A stretch of 51,708 nucleotides of DNA from Shewanella indica (lineage in GTDB: Bacteria; Pseudomonadota; Gammaproteobacteria; Enterobacterales; Shewanellaceae), in the NCBI RefSeq assembly GCF_002836975.1, contig NZ_NIJK01000034.1:1-51708 (forward strand), given 5' to 3'. The notes under the pieces are model-generated. The model was not told the DNA's origin. It saw only the letters and a list, made by a program, of their open reading frames with translations, and made no database searches. The translations under genes and the position numbers were made by a program. How positions within the stretch are numbered: position 1 is the first letter of the stretch; each line of letters opens with the position of its first letter. This document shows, in pieces, positions 10,435 through 20,088 of the stretch.

Positions 10435-10605
10435 GAGAAACCTCCTTTAGTTGATTTCCGATCCCGAAGTTTTGACCTCCTAACCCGGCAGAAGGTTTCA
10501 TCTCAATTCAGTAAAATGATCCAAAAGTCGTAAGTAGGAGTCTTTGTTATAAAAATTCTCCTGTTATACATCTATACCCGGCAAACGAAGTCAAAAATCC
10601 AGCGC

Positions 10606-10634
10606 TTGCCAATTTTTTGACGCACTGTTAAAGT
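10606..10634 (+). promoter_or_regulatory. promoter of a putative small RNA
   Basis: TTGCCA (10606-10611) is followed by a 17-base spacer and TAAAGT (10629-10634). The -35 matches consensus at five of six positions and the -10 at four of six. No gene starts downstream on this strand before the terminator at 10678-10713. Confidence 0.5.
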
Positions 10635-10640
10635 AATGCC

Positions 10641-10713
10641 GTTACTCAGGGTAAAAACTGAGCCTTATGGCTCTAATCCGTACTTCTTGCGACCAAGGAG
10701 TACGGTTTTTTTT
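10641..10713 (+). ncRNA. putative small RNA of about 73 nt
   Basis: A promoter-like pair at 10606-10634 predicts transcription from about 10641, and a textbook terminator ends it at 10713. No reading frame fits between. Two alternative 5' hairpins compete for the bases 10660-10662: CTCAG/CTGAG (10645-10649 with 10658-10662) or GAGCC/GGCTC (10660-10664 with 10669-10673). A long T8 tail is typical of Hfq-dependent RNAs. It is not recognisable as Spot 42 or another named RNA. The alternative is a long zapB 3' UTR running antisense to the DUF1107-like gene. Confidence 0.5.
10678..10713 (+). terminator. strong intrinsic terminator with no upstream gene on its strand
   Basis: CCGTACTTCTT (10678-10688) pairs with AAGGAGTACGG (10695-10705), with one G-U pair and a six-base loop, followed by eight T residues (10706-10713). 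Confidence 0.9.
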
Positions 10714-10741
10714 GGGGTTTCGACCAGTATTTCCGGGTAAC

Positions 10742-10769
10742 AAAAAAGGGCCATGTCGGCCCCTTTTTT
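10742..10769 (-). terminator. terminator of dsbA
   Basis: AAAAAAGGGCC (10742-10752) pairs with GGCCCCTTTTTT (10758-10769) with one bulged C. It lies 17 bases beyond the dsbA stop and ends in a T-run on the minus strand; it could act in both directions. Confidence 0.85.
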
Positions 10770-10785
10770 GTATCTATATACCGAA

Positions 10786-11397
10786 TTACTTCAACTGAGT
10801 CAGGTAGATAGCAATATCCAGCATCTCGTCATAAGACTTGATGGCACCAGTTTCAACCCGATACTTACCATTCACTACCAGCGCAGGCACACCTGAGATC
10901 TTGGCGTTTTCTGTATTGCGCTTCATGTTGGCCATCATGCTGTTGACCATAAAAGAGTTGGCCGCAGAATCAAACTGCTTGGGATCTACACCATTGGCCA
11001 CAAAGAGCGCCTTGACGTCATCACGATTGGTGAAGTGTTGCTTCTTGTCCTGGATCGCACTGAACATGGCGTGATTAATCTTGTCGGACACCTTCAGCAC
11101 TTCGGCAGTAGCGAAAGCACGGGACATCTCCACACCCATCTCGCGACCGATAAAGTCGACATGGTTTTGCTCAAAAGCGACTCCTTCGGGCAAACGCGCC
11201 TTCAACTTGGGGATCACGTTCTTTTCAAAGTTATAGCAATGGGGGCAGTAAAAAGAGAAAAACTCTGTAATTTCAGGCTTGGCGGAGGCGGGGCCTTCAC
11301 TAACCACAGTATAATGCACGCCTTCTTTGTACTGGGCCGCTGTGGCCGCCAGAGGAAGCAGCAAAAATGCCGCTGCCAACATCAGGATTTTCTTCAT
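10786..11397 (-). CDS. dsbA: thiol:disulfide interchange protein DsbA
   Basis: DsbA introduces disulfide bonds into exported proteins in the periplasm. The 203-residue precursor has a signal peptide (MKKILMLAAAFLLLPLAATA, cleavage near residue 21), the catalytic C51-P-H-C54 motif and the cis-proline loop GVPALV near residue 168. Length matches E. coli DsbA (208). It lies downstream of srkA in the same direction, the conserved srkA-dsbA arrangement, and has its own terminator. Confidence 0.97.
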   Translation of the reverse strand: MKKILMLAAAFLLLPLAATAAQYKEGVHYTVVSEGPASAKPEITEFFSFYCPHCYNFEKNVIPKLKARLPEGVAFEQNHVDFIGREMGVEMSRAFATAEVLKVSDKINHAMFSAIQDKKQHFTNRDDVKALFVANGVDPKQFDSAANSFMVNSMMANMKRNTENAKISGVPALVVNGKYRVETGAIKSYDEMLDIAIYLTQLK

Positions 11398-11544
11398 TGG
11401 AGTTCCTTGTTTATTAAAATTTCAGCCAACACTGCTGGAGTGGCTGAATAACATAATCTTCTTTTTGAGTCGAACTCAAGCCCTGAGTTCCCTTTTTGTT
11501 AAATCCAAGCCTCTGCAGGTATCACCTTTGGGTCTCAGTACCAC

Positions 11545-12546
11545 TCAATAGGGGATAAGACTCAGTGGCGCTTCATCCAGACGCTGCCGTTGTTCTTTGA
11601 AGGCCTGCAACTGCTGTCGCCAGTATTCTTCGGTCGCAAACCAGGGAAAGTGACGCGGAAACGCGGGGTCATCCCAGCGCTTGGCCAGCCAGGCGTTGTA
11701 ATGCAGCATCCGCAGTGCTCTGAGTGGCTCTATCAACTGCAGCTCTTTGGTATCGAAGTTGGAGAAAGCCTCGTAGGCTTCCAGTAAGACTTCCAACTGC
11801 AGCGTTTGCTGTTGCCTGTCACCGGATAACATCATCCACAGGTCCTGCACTGCAGGGCCGTTGCAGGCATCGTCGAGATCGACAAACCCGGGGCCATTGG
11901 GGGTCCAGAGAATATTGCCGGGATGCAGATCGCCATGCAGGCGCATACTCTGGTATGCAATACTCTGCCAGCGCAACTGCAGCTCAGAGAAAAGGCTGAA
12001 CGCCGCCTCTAGCAACTGATCCCGCAACGCGTTCGGAAGCAGCTCTGTATGCTGCAATTGCTCCAGCGCCGGAGCCCCCAGGGTTGTCGGTGTCAGATTC
12101 AGGCGCTGCTTGAACAGGCTGCCACGGGAATACTGGTGCAAACGGCCGATAAACTGGCCTGCCCCCTCTATCTGATCCAGGTTGTCCACCTCGAAGCTGC
12201 GACCTCCTATGGAAGGAAACAGCGCAAAACGCCACTCTTTGAAGTGATGCAGACTGCGGCCATTGAGCACCAAAGGAGCGGCAATAGGGATCTCGGCTTC
12301 GGCCAGCTCGAACGTAAATTCATGCTCTTCCAAAATCTGGGCATCGGTCCAACGCTCGGGGCGATAGAACTTAACCACATACCTCTGGCCGCGATCGCAA
12401 CGAAACTGATAGACCCGGTTTTCATAGCTGTTGAGTGGCGTTAGCCCCGTCTCCGGATAAATCGCTAGACTTTCGATAGCATCCAAAATCAGTTCAGGGG
12501 AAAGATCCCGATAATGAAACGCCGCCGTGGCCTGCTTTTCTGTCAT
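11545..12546 (-). CDS. srkA: stress response kinase SrkA (YihE/RdoA)
   Basis: SrkA is a serine/threonine kinase of the choline-kinase-like fold that protects against stress-induced death and works with the Cpx envelope response. The 333-residue protein has the catalytic loop LHGDLHPGNILW near residue 200 and the metal-binding FVDLDDA that follows. E. coli SrkA is 328 residues. The ATG overlaps the stop of the small upstream gene (ATGA), and dsbA follows 147 bases downstream. Confidence 0.95.
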   Translation of the reverse strand: MTEKQATAAFHYRDLSPELILDAIESLAIYPETGLTPLNSYENRVYQFRCDRGQRYVVKFYRPERWTDAQILEEHEFTFELAEAEIPIAAPLVLNGRSLHHFKEWRFALFPSIGGRSFEVDNLDQIEGAGQFIGRLHQYSRGSLFKQRLNLTPTTLGAPALEQLQHTELLPNALRDQLLEAAFSLFSELQLRWQSIAYQSMRLHGDLHPGNILWTPNGPGFVDLDDACNGPAVQDLWMMLSGDRQQQTLQLEVLLEAYEAFSNFDTKELQLIEPLRALRMLHYNAWLAKRWDDPAFPRHFPWFATEEYWRQQLQAFKEQRQRLDEAPLSLIPY

Positions 12547-12836
12547 GCCTGTGACTCCAGTAGATGTTTCAGGTATACCAACACTTCCCAGTCTTGTTCA
12601 CTCTGGCAGCTCAACCAGCACACCTCACCGTAGAACTCATAGTTGAGCCACAAAAGGCTGCCTTCAAAATCCAGCAACCATTGGTGACGATCTGCCCCCC
12701 ATTGCCGCTCCAACACCTTGGCATCAAGTGCCCGGCATAAAGGATCGGCAAAGCTGTCGAAGGCTTCAAACTCGACCCCGGCCGTCATCGACAGGGTTTT
12801 GTGCTCTGAATCCAAGCTAAGATTTTGATACTGCAT
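12543..12836 (-). CDS. conserved small protein of unknown function (possibly DUF3630)
   Basis: This 97-residue acidic protein has no signal peptide. Its pattern of tryptophans (QWLLDFEGSLLWLNYEFYGEVCWL) recalls small Shewanella/Vibrio proteins filed as DUF3630, but I cannot confirm the family. It sits between selO and srkA in a tight minus-strand run, overlapping srkA by four bases, which suggests co-translation with the kinase. Confidence 0.7.
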   Translation of the reverse strand: MQYQNLSLDSEHKTLSMTAGVEFEAFDSFADPLCRALDAKVLERQWGADRHQWLLDFEGSLLWLNYEFYGEVCWLSCQSEQDWEVLVYLKHLLESQA

Positions 12837-12852
12837 CTTTTAATCCTATTCC

Positions 12853-14325
12853 TTAACTACTGCAGGACATGATCAACCCCTGCCCCCAATCCGGTGGTCG
12901 CTTGGCAAACTCCTGCATCTCAGGCTGCTCATCGAACGGACGCCGGAGGAGCTGGTACAACTGCTCAAGCGGCTGGCTATTGCCCTCCTCTTCGATGGCA
13001 ATGATCGCTTCCTGAGCCAGATAATTGCGCAAAATATATTTGGGGTTGTGGGCCCGGCGATCGGCCTGCCACAGCTCAAGTTCCCGACTTGAATCGATAC
13101 GGCGCCGATAATCGGTCAGCCAATCATCCCAGCCCTGACGATTGATAAAATCATCCCTCAGACTGCTATTTTCTGCCTTGGGATCCAGCTCGCCGAAGCG
13201 GCGCAAGCTCTGGGTGTAGTCCAAGGCATTTTGTTCCAACAAGCCGGTAAAGGCGCCGATAAGCGCCAAGTCTTTATTGTCCTGTTCCAGCCGGGCATCA
13301 AGGCTTAAATCTTCAGCCAAGGGGGCCAGCCCCAACTTGGCGCGCATCAAGCCAAGATATTGCTGCACCAATTCATGCTGATAAGTATTGAGCGCGGCTA
13401 TCAAGTCATCGGAAGCCAGCACAGGCGTCAACGCCTGCGCCAAACGTTGCAGGTTCCACAAGCCGACGCCGGGTTGCTGACCAAAGGCATAACGCCCTTC
13501 GGGATCTGAATGGTTACAGATAAAGTCTTCCTTAAAGGTATCGAGGAAGGCGAAGGGGCCAAAGTCGAAGCTATCACCGAGAATCGACATATTATCGGTA
13601 TTCATCACCCCGTGGGCAAAGCCCACCGCTTGCCAGTGGGCGATCATGCGCGCGGTATCACGTACCACCAAAGCAAACCAGGCCTTATAACCCTCATAGT
13701 CCAGGCTGAGTTGGGGATAATGCTGGCTGAGGGTGAAATCGAGCAACTGCTTGAGCTTGTCGGCCTGCCCTTTTTCGCTGTAACAGAAATACTCGAAGTG
13801 GCCAAAACGTATATGACTGCGGGCCAGGCGTACGGTAATGGCTCCTTTTTCCAGCGACTCGCGCCACACAGGCAGCTCAGAGCCGATCACCGCCAGCGCT
13901 CTGGTGGTGGGTACGCCCAAATGATACAGCGCCTCGGACACCAGAAACTCACGCACCGCCGAACGCATCACCGCCCGGCCATCACCGTGACGCGAGTATG
14001 GCGTGGGTCCCGCCCCCTTCAAGGCCAGATCCCAGGCACCTTCTGGCCCCAGAGCCTCACCGAGAATGATCGAACGGCCATCGCCCAATCTAGGACTGTA
14101 GCCGCCAAACTGGTGTCCGCTGTAAACCTGGGCATAATACTCGGCGCCCGGCATTCTCTGGTTGCCGGCGAGTTGCTGCAGCAAGGCTTCATTGGGACCA
14201 GCCAAGCCCAAAAGCGCCGCCGCATCATCACTCCAGGCCAACCAATGGGGCGAAGGTAGCCCAGAAGGCAATACCTGCTGGTAAAATCCCGCCAGGCGGG
14301 TGAAGTAATCCTGTTTAAATTTCAT
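12853..14325 (-). CDS. selO: protein adenylyltransferase SelO
   Basis: SelO (YdiU) is a pseudokinase that transfers AMP to serine, threonine or tyrosine of target proteins and protects cells from oxidative stress. The 490-residue protein has the early YSGHQFGGY and [15 protein letters not shown] segments and the active-site [20 protein letters not shown] (near residue 245). The C-terminus is SCSS, where eukaryotic SelO has selenocysteine in place of the cysteine. It starts a run with the DUF3630-like gene and srkA. Confidence 0.95.
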   Translation of the reverse strand: MKFKQDYFTRLAGFYQQVLPSGLPSPHWLAWSDDAAALLGLAGPNEALLQQLAGNQRMPGAEYYAQVYSGHQFGGYSPRLGDGRSIILGEALGPEGAWDLALKGAGPTPYSRHGDGRAVMRSAVREFLVSEALYHLGVPTTRALAVIGSELPVWRESLEKGAITVRLARSHIRFGHFEYFCYSEKGQADKLKQLLDFTLSQHYPQLSLDYEGYKAWFALVVRDTARMIAHWQAVGFAHGVMNTDNMSILGDSFDFGPFAFLDTFKEDFICNHSDPEGRYAFGQQPGVGLWNLQRLAQALTPVLASDDLIAALNTYQHELVQQYLGLMRAKLGLAPLAEDLSLDARLEQDNKDLALIGAFTGLLEQNALDYTQSLRRFGELDPKAENSSLRDDFINRQGWDDWLTDYRRRIDSSRELELWQADRRAHNPKYILRNYLAQEAIIAIEEEGNSQPLEQLYQLLRRPFDEQPEMQEFAKRPPDWGQGLIMSCSS

Positions 14326-14330
14326 GTCCC

Positions 14331-14663
14331 TTAGGGGCCGTTAGTGTGCCATTGGTCACAGATTACCATATCCCTGTCGTCTAGACGGCAGTTGTGACCA
14401 CACTCGAAACTGCCCTTGCCTTCATTGAGGTGTTGCATACCTCTGCCCTTGCCCTGACACTGCTGCAGAGTTTGATAGTAACCGGCTATCGCGTGGTAAC
14501 GATCCAACGTCTCGGCCGTTTGCGGCTCGACGTCCGACTTATCTCTATTCGGCTGCTGTATATCCGTATCCGGATAGTAAAACAGAGTCCATTGCGGCTG
14601 CTTGCTGCAGGCTGCCAGCAGCAAAAGCGAAGTAAGTGCAACCCATAAAGTCGCTGGTTTCAT
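14331..14663 (-). CDS. small lipoprotein of unknown function
   Basis: This 110-residue protein has a lipoprotein signal peptide with lipobox LLAAC (C19). The mature part has five cysteines (as in [19 protein letters not shown] and VICDQW), so disulfides made by the periplasmic Dsb system are likely. No known domain was recognised. It ends five bases before the selO start on the same strand and may be in its operon. Confidence 0.75.
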   Translation of the reverse strand: MKPATLWVALTSLLLLAACSKQPQWTLFYYPDTDIQQPNRDKSDVEPQTAETLDRYHAIAGYYQTLQQCQGKGRGMQHLNEGKGSFECGHNCRLDDRDMVICDQWHTNGP

Positions 14664-14680
14664 TGCGGCTCTCCATCAAT

Positions 14681-14707
14681 AAAAAAGCGAACCCGCAGGC
14701 TCGCTTA
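14681..14707 (-). terminator. terminator after the PE-repeat protein gene
   Basis: On the minus strand AGCGAGCC pairs with GGTTCGCT with a G-U pair and a short loop, followed by TTTTTT (14681-14686). It separates the PE-repeat gene from the lipoprotein gene. Confidence 0.75.
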
Positions 14708-14781
14708 GCTTGGGAAGGAGTGACACGGCAGTTAACCCGGCCCTCCTTGCTTGATTCTACACATTGAATCGACTTTTGTAC

Positions 14782-15696
<915 letters not shown>

Positions 15697-15966
15697 CTTC
15701 GTCCACCATTTTTTGAGTGTCGGGCCGACTGGCAGCCCTGTTTTGTGGTAATGGCAATCAGCCAAAGCCACCCCGCTCTGCACAGAGTTTAACCGATATT
15801 AATAGAGTATCGTCTTAGTATAAATCAAGTATTTATGCTTTTTCTGCCCGGTTTACGGCGCTTTTTGCGATCGAAACTCAGTCTGTGACCCTTGGCGCGC
15901 CATAGGTAGGTACAAACTGGTACACTCCAGGGGTTTTGATCCCAAGAATGGCAAACAAGGATTCAG

Positions 15967-16326
15967 ATGCAAAAATTACTGATAGTCGCTCACGCCGGCC
16001 CGTATGGCACAGAAAAATTGTTTAACACTCTGCGTATCGCCCTGGCGTTGAAAGATCAGGAGCAGACAGAAGTGGAACTCAAGTTATTCCTAATGTCAGA
16101 CGCTGTCTTTGGGGCAGTTAAAGGCCAGAATACCCCGGATCTCAGCTACAACCTGCAGCAGATGTTCGAAATCCTTACTGCTCAAGGCGTTCCTCTACTG
16201 CTGTGCAAGACCTGTGTTGAGGCCCGCGGCGTAGTGGCAGATATGCTATTGGATGGCGCAGCCATTGGTACACTCGGCGATTTAAGCCGCTGGACTCTGG
16301 AAGCCGACAAGGTTATCCATATCTAG
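15967..16326 (+). CDS. DsrE/TusD-like family protein
   Basis: This 119-residue cytoplasmic protein has the DsrE fold pattern: LLIVAHAGPYGTEKLFNTLRIALAL at the start, then KLFLMSDAVFGAV, and a cysteine pair in LLCKTCVEARG near residue 82. DsrE relatives carry sulfur for tRNA thiolation or sulfur oxidation, but many, like YchN-type proteins, have no proven role. It has no partner genes here. An 11-bp perfect stem lies just downstream. Confidence 0.8.
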   Translation: MQKLLIVAHAGPYGTEKLFNTLRIALALKDQEQTEVELKLFLMSDAVFGAVKGQNTPDLSYNLQQMFEILTAQGVPLLLCKTCVEARGVVADMLLDGAAIGTLGDLSRWTLEADKVIHI

Positions 16327-16350
16327 GGTTAACTTGTAATTTAACCTTGA

Positions 16351-16379
16351 GTGCGCACAAAGCTTCATTTTGTGCGCAC
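16351..16379. repeat. 11-bp perfect inverted repeat after the DsrE-like gene
   Basis: GTGCGCACAAA (16351-16361) pairs with TTTGTGCGCAC (16369-16379). It lies 24 bases after the gene's stop. There is no T-run on the plus strand, so it may be a transcript end stabiliser or a weak terminator. Confidence 0.6.
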
Positions 16380-16465
16380 CTTCATAATTCCTGCCACTGA
16401 TTTTGAACCAGCCCCCTTCTCAGGACTAAGATAGCCATAGTTGAGTAATTTACTAAGGTAAGGCT

Positions 16466-16852
16466 ATGGAGCTGCTGCAAGGAAAACTGCTGACCGAATT
16501 CCGCACTGTTTCTGCCATGGTGTGGATCTACTGCCGTGACCACCATCCCAGAAGCGACGATGGCAGCCTCTGCCCCGACTGTCAGGCCTTGATGGACTAT
16601 GCCCATACCCGTCTCGACCGCTGCCCCTACGGTGAAAGCAAACCTACTTGCAATAAATGCCCGGTACACTGCTACAAACCTGAACCCAAAGAACAGATGC
16701 GTCAGGTGATGCGTTACGCCGGTCCACGCATGTTACTGAGTCATCCGATACTGGCTCTGCGCCACCTATGGTGCGAGCGCAAAGCCGCACCGGGCAAACC
16801 ACCTAAGGACGCCTCAAACCGCCATAAACGCATGCATAACAGCAAAAACTGA
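16466..16852 (+). CDS. ygbA: YgbA family protein (nitrous oxide-stimulated promoter)
   Basis: The 128-residue protein belongs to the YgbA_NO family, whose E. coli member is induced by nitric oxide through NsrR. Seven cysteines are clustered in WIYCRDHH, LCPDCQALM and CPYGESKPTCNKCPVHCYKP, suggesting a metal or Fe-S site. The biochemical role is unknown. No clear NsrR site was found upstream. Confidence 0.85.
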   Translation: MELLQGKLLTEFRTVSAMVWIYCRDHHPRSDDGSLCPDCQALMDYAHTRLDRCPYGESKPTCNKCPVHCYKPEPKEQMRQVMRYAGPRMLLSHPILALRHLWCERKAAPGKPPKDASNRHKRMHNSKN

Positions 16853-16909
16853 CTATTTTTTGTTGCGCCCCTCAAGTGGCTGATATAAGAATGTCGTTAA
16901 GGGGGCCAG

Positions 16910-17767
16910 ATGACTGCATTCAGCGACATTTTTACCCAAGCTTACTGGTGGCTATCGCTGCTTGGAGGCCTGCATTGCCTGGCGTTATCCATCTACGCAC
17001 GCTTTGTCTATCAGGACAGCCATAGCCAACGTCGGCTACTCGCCGGTATCTTTGCCTTGATGGCGCTCTATTTCTTTACCGGCCTGTTCAACCGCGACAA
17101 TACCCCGGCCCCTATTCACCTACTGTTTCTGCTATTGCTGCCACTGTACTTCCTATTGATGCCGGCACTGTATCAATACCTGAAGCAACAGCTAAGCCCA
17201 ACTGCGGATTCAAAATTGCCACTCAAGCACCTGTTACCATCCATACTCGCTATGTGTCTGGTGATGTTGCTGTGGCTATTCAACCCCAGCCTGGTCACAG
17301 GTGTAGCCTTACTGGGTTACCAACCCCGACTAAGTTGGGGTTCCCTGCTGTTGCCGCTGTTGCTGTTACTGCAAACCACCCTGTATCTGGCATTGGTGTT
17401 ACAGTTGATGCAGCACTACTACCATACGCTGGATCAACAGGAAAACCGACTGCGACAACTACGCAACAACGGGCTGCTGGTGCTGACTCTGGCGCTGATT
17501 CTGAACTGGCTGGTTCGCAATATTGCCGTGCTCTTGACTCTGTTTCTCGGCGATCAATTTTCGGTTGTGGCGCAGGCAATCCCGAGACTGGCGCTACTAC
17601 TGACCCTCTATCTGTTGGCCATCTACGGCCTCAATCAGCTCACCCGCGCCGCCTATCTGCGTGGACGTGAATTCCACCCCCAGGGCACCTCTGTCCCCAA
17701 ACCGCCGCTCGATAAAGAAGAGCTGGATTTTCTCAATGAGATACTGCGCGAAAAAAAAGATAAGTAA
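16910..17767 (+). CDS. seven-helix membrane protein resembling the sensor half of AraC-type regulators
   Basis: The 285-residue protein has about seven leucine-rich transmembrane segments (roughly residues 10-30, 42-60, 66-88, 106-125, 141-166, 186-210, 215-240) and a short cytoplasmic tail. The layout and the tail fragment PPLDKEELDFLNEIL resemble the membrane half of AraC-family regulators with a 7TM input domain, but the protein stops before any DNA-binding domain. It may be a stand-alone membrane sensor or a truncated regulator. The start has AGGGGGCC upstream. It is followed 68 bases later by an S9 peptidase gene. Confidence 0.65.
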   Translation: MTAFSDIFTQAYWWLSLLGGLHCLALSIYARFVYQDSHSQRRLLAGIFALMALYFFTGLFNRDNTPAPIHLLFLLLLPLYFLLMPALYQYLKQQLSPTADSKLPLKHLLPSILAMCLVMLLWLFNPSLVTGVALLGYQPRLSWGSLLLPLLLLLQTTLYLALVLQLMQHYYHTLDQQENRLRQLRNNGLLVLTLALILNWLVRNIAVLLTLFLGDQFSVVAQAIPRLALLLTLYLLAIYGLNQLTRAAYLRGREFHPQGTSVPKPPLDKEELDFLNEILREKKDK

Positions 17768-17835
17768 CATCACCCTGGCTCTGACCTTTACGTTAATCTA
17801 ATGCGGCTTTTAATAACAAAAACAAAGGAACAGAG

Positions 17836-19896
17836 ATGGGATTGTCTAACAGCTACCGCCTGCTGGCCCTGTGCCTTATCGGTATGGGAACCCAGGTTTC
17901 CGCCCTTGAGCGGCAACATAAAATAACCAATCAGGACTTTTTCGAGATAGCCAACATGGGCCAGGTCGCTCTCAGCCCAGACGCCAAAATGGCCGCCTGG
18001 TTGGAGTCGCGCTGGGATAAAAATCTGGATAAGGCTCAGAAAGACATCTGGCTGGTCGACAGCAAGAGCCGCCAAAGCAAACGCCTGACCTTCAGCAACG
18101 AGAGTGAGAGCGCTATCAGCTGGAGTCCCGATGGCCAATATATCTACTTCCTCAGCAGCCGCGGCGATGCCAAGCAGCCAGCCCCCTTCAACGCGAAAGC
18201 GCAAATTTATCGCCTCGCGATTCATGGCGGCGAAGCCGTTCCCGTTACCCAAGAGGCCGGTGGCATCAAGAGTTACCAACTGAGTGACGATGGCAGTCAG
18301 CTCTATTTCCTGACCTATAAAACCCTGACAGATAAAGATCCCTGGGCCAATATGCGCGCCGCTCACCAAGGCCCTGAGTATGGTCACGGCAGCCGCGATA
18401 CCAACCCCCTTTACCGCTTGGATCTACAGCATTTTCGCAAGCAGTTGCTGCTGGATGATGGCAAGGTAGTTTGGGAATTCAGCGTCAGCCATGATGGCAA
18501 TAAACTGGCACGTATCACCACAGAAGACAATGAACTGGTCAATCTGGAAGGTGGGTCCCAAGTAGAAGTCTTCGATATCAAAAACGCCACCAATCAGGTT
18601 CTGGCAGACAAGTATTGGCGTGAACAGGCGCCTTCTCCTTACGGTTGGTTACTGGGATTGAGTTGGGCCGAGGACAACCGCCGCCTCGCCTTCAGAATCG
18701 ACTTCGACGGTCATCCCGGCAACCTGTTTATCAGTGATACCAGTCAACCTAAGCAGGCACCCTTGAGTGTTATGCGTCAGGGCGATATGACACTCAGCGG
18801 CGGCGATATCGGTTGGCGCCCGGGCAGTGAAGAGCTCTGCTATCGCGGCGCCGATCATGCGCTGGTACGTCTCTACTGCACCGAAATCAATGATCTGAAA
18901 CAGGGCAACACCCGAACTCTGCTGCAAGATGATACCGTCATCGGCAGCTACAGCTTCAGTCACAATGGCAAACAACTGGCGTTCAGTCATAACGGCCTGG
19001 ATCACTTCTACGATCTGTTTATCGCCAACGCCGAGAAGCGCAAAGCCCCGGCCAAGCGTCTGACCCATATCAATCCGCAAACCGATTCCTGGCTACTGCC
19101 ACAACTGAGCATAATCAAGTGGCAAGCCGCCGATGGCACTCAGGTTGAAGGCATACTGGAATTACCGCCCGGCTACCGCAAAGCCGATGGCCCCCTACCG
19201 CTTGTCGTGCAAATTCACGGCGGCCCTACTGCCGCCACCCCGTTTGCACTGCAACACAAATCCTATGGCCGTGCCACTTTCGCCGCCAATGGCTGGGCCT
19301 TATTGTCGCCCAACTACCGCGGCTCTACAGGCTATGGCGACAAGTTCCTCACTGACCTTGTGGGCCATGAACACGAGATTGAGGTAAACGACATCATGGC
19401 CGGCGTGGACAAACTCATCGCCGATGGCCTGGTCGATGCCGACAAGCTGGCCGTCATGGGCTGGAGCAACGGCGGCTATCTAACCAATGCACTTATCGCC
19501 AGTAGCGACAGATTCAAGGCCGCCAGCTCAGGGGCTGGAGTATTCGATCAGCGCCTGCAATGGATGCTGGAAGATACACCAGGACATGTGGTCAACTTTA
19601 TGCAAGGCTTGCCATGGGAAAAGCCTGAGGCCTATACCCATGGTTCTTCGTTGACACATGCAGACAAGATAAAGACCCCAACTCTTATCCATATTGGAGA
19701 GAAAGACGCCCGGGTGCCTTTAGGACATGCCCAAGGGTTATACCGCGCCCTAAAACATTACCTGAATGTGCCGGTGGAGCTGATAACCTACCCAGGAGAA
19801 GGCCATGGTTTGAGCCACTATAAGCACAGACAAGCCAAGATGGACTGGGATCAGGCCTGGTTTGAACATTATGTTCTCGGCAAACCCTTGCCCTAG
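17836..19896 (+). CDS. exported S9 family prolyl oligopeptidase
   Basis: This 686-residue serine peptidase has a signal peptide (cleavage near residue 24, after QVSA). A beta-propeller occupies about residues 40-400, with WD40-like repeats such as SPDAKMAAWLE and SWSPDGQYIYFLS. The alpha/beta-hydrolase domain follows: nucleophile serine near residue 543 in GWSNGGY, aspartate near 625 in EKDARVP, and histidine near 657 in GEGHGLSH. It should remove dipeptides or cleave peptides in the periplasm. GGAACAGAG precedes the ATG. It ends with its own terminator. Confidence 0.93.
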   Translation: MGLSNSYRLLALCLIGMGTQVSALERQHKITNQDFFEIANMGQVALSPDAKMAAWLESRWDKNLDKAQKDIWLVDSKSRQSKRLTFSNESESAISWSPDGQYIYFLSSRGDAKQPAPFNAKAQIYRLAIHGGEAVPVTQEAGGIKSYQLSDDGSQLYFLTYKTLTDKDPWANMRAAHQGPEYGHGSRDTNPLYRLDLQHFRKQLLLDDGKVVWEFSVSHDGNKLARITTEDNELVNLEGGSQVEVFDIKNATNQVLADKYWREQAPSPYGWLLGLSWAEDNRRLAFRIDFDGHPGNLFISDTSQPKQAPLSVMRQGDMTLSGGDIGWRPGSEELCYRGADHALVRLYCTEINDLKQGNTRTLLQDDTVIGSYSFSHNGKQLAFSHNGLDHFYDLFIANAEKRKAPAKRLTHINPQTDSWLLPQLSIIKWQAADGTQVEGILELPPGYRKADGPLPLVVQIHGGPTAATPFALQHKSYGRATFAANGWALLSPNYRGSTGYGDKFLTDLVGHEHEIEVNDIMAGVDKLIADGLVDADKLAVMGWSNGGYLTNALIASSDRFKAASSGAGVFDQRLQWMLEDTPGHVVNFMQGLPWEKPEAYTHGSSLTHADKIKTPTLIHIGEKDARVPLGHAQGLYRALKHYLNVPVELITYPGEGHGLSHYKHRQAKMDWDQAWFEHYVLGKPLP

Positions 19897-19952
19897 CCTA
19901 AGGGCTCAGTCATAGAAGCCGAGTTAACTGAACTCTGGCTGACATTCACACT

Positions 19953-19979
19953 AAAAAGCGCCATTGCAGGCGCTTTTTT
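19953..19979 (+). terminator. terminator of the S9 peptidase gene
   Basis: AAAAAGCGCC (19953-19962) pairs perfectly with GGCGCTTTTT (19969-19978) around a six-base loop, ending in a T-run. Confidence 0.9.
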
Positions 19980-20088
19980 AGCCTCCCCCCCCTGTATTTT
20001 TGCTGCCGGACAAGTAAGCTCAAGAGTAGCCAAAGGTATCCAGGCCCCATTGACCGGGAGCCCAAGACTCTCAATTTGGAGGTTCATC

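Noticed and set aside
10641..10713. Identification of the small RNA as Spot 42
   Set aside because: dsbA and srkA are near spf in E. coli, but the sequence lacks the Spot 42 5' end and terminator stem as I remember them.
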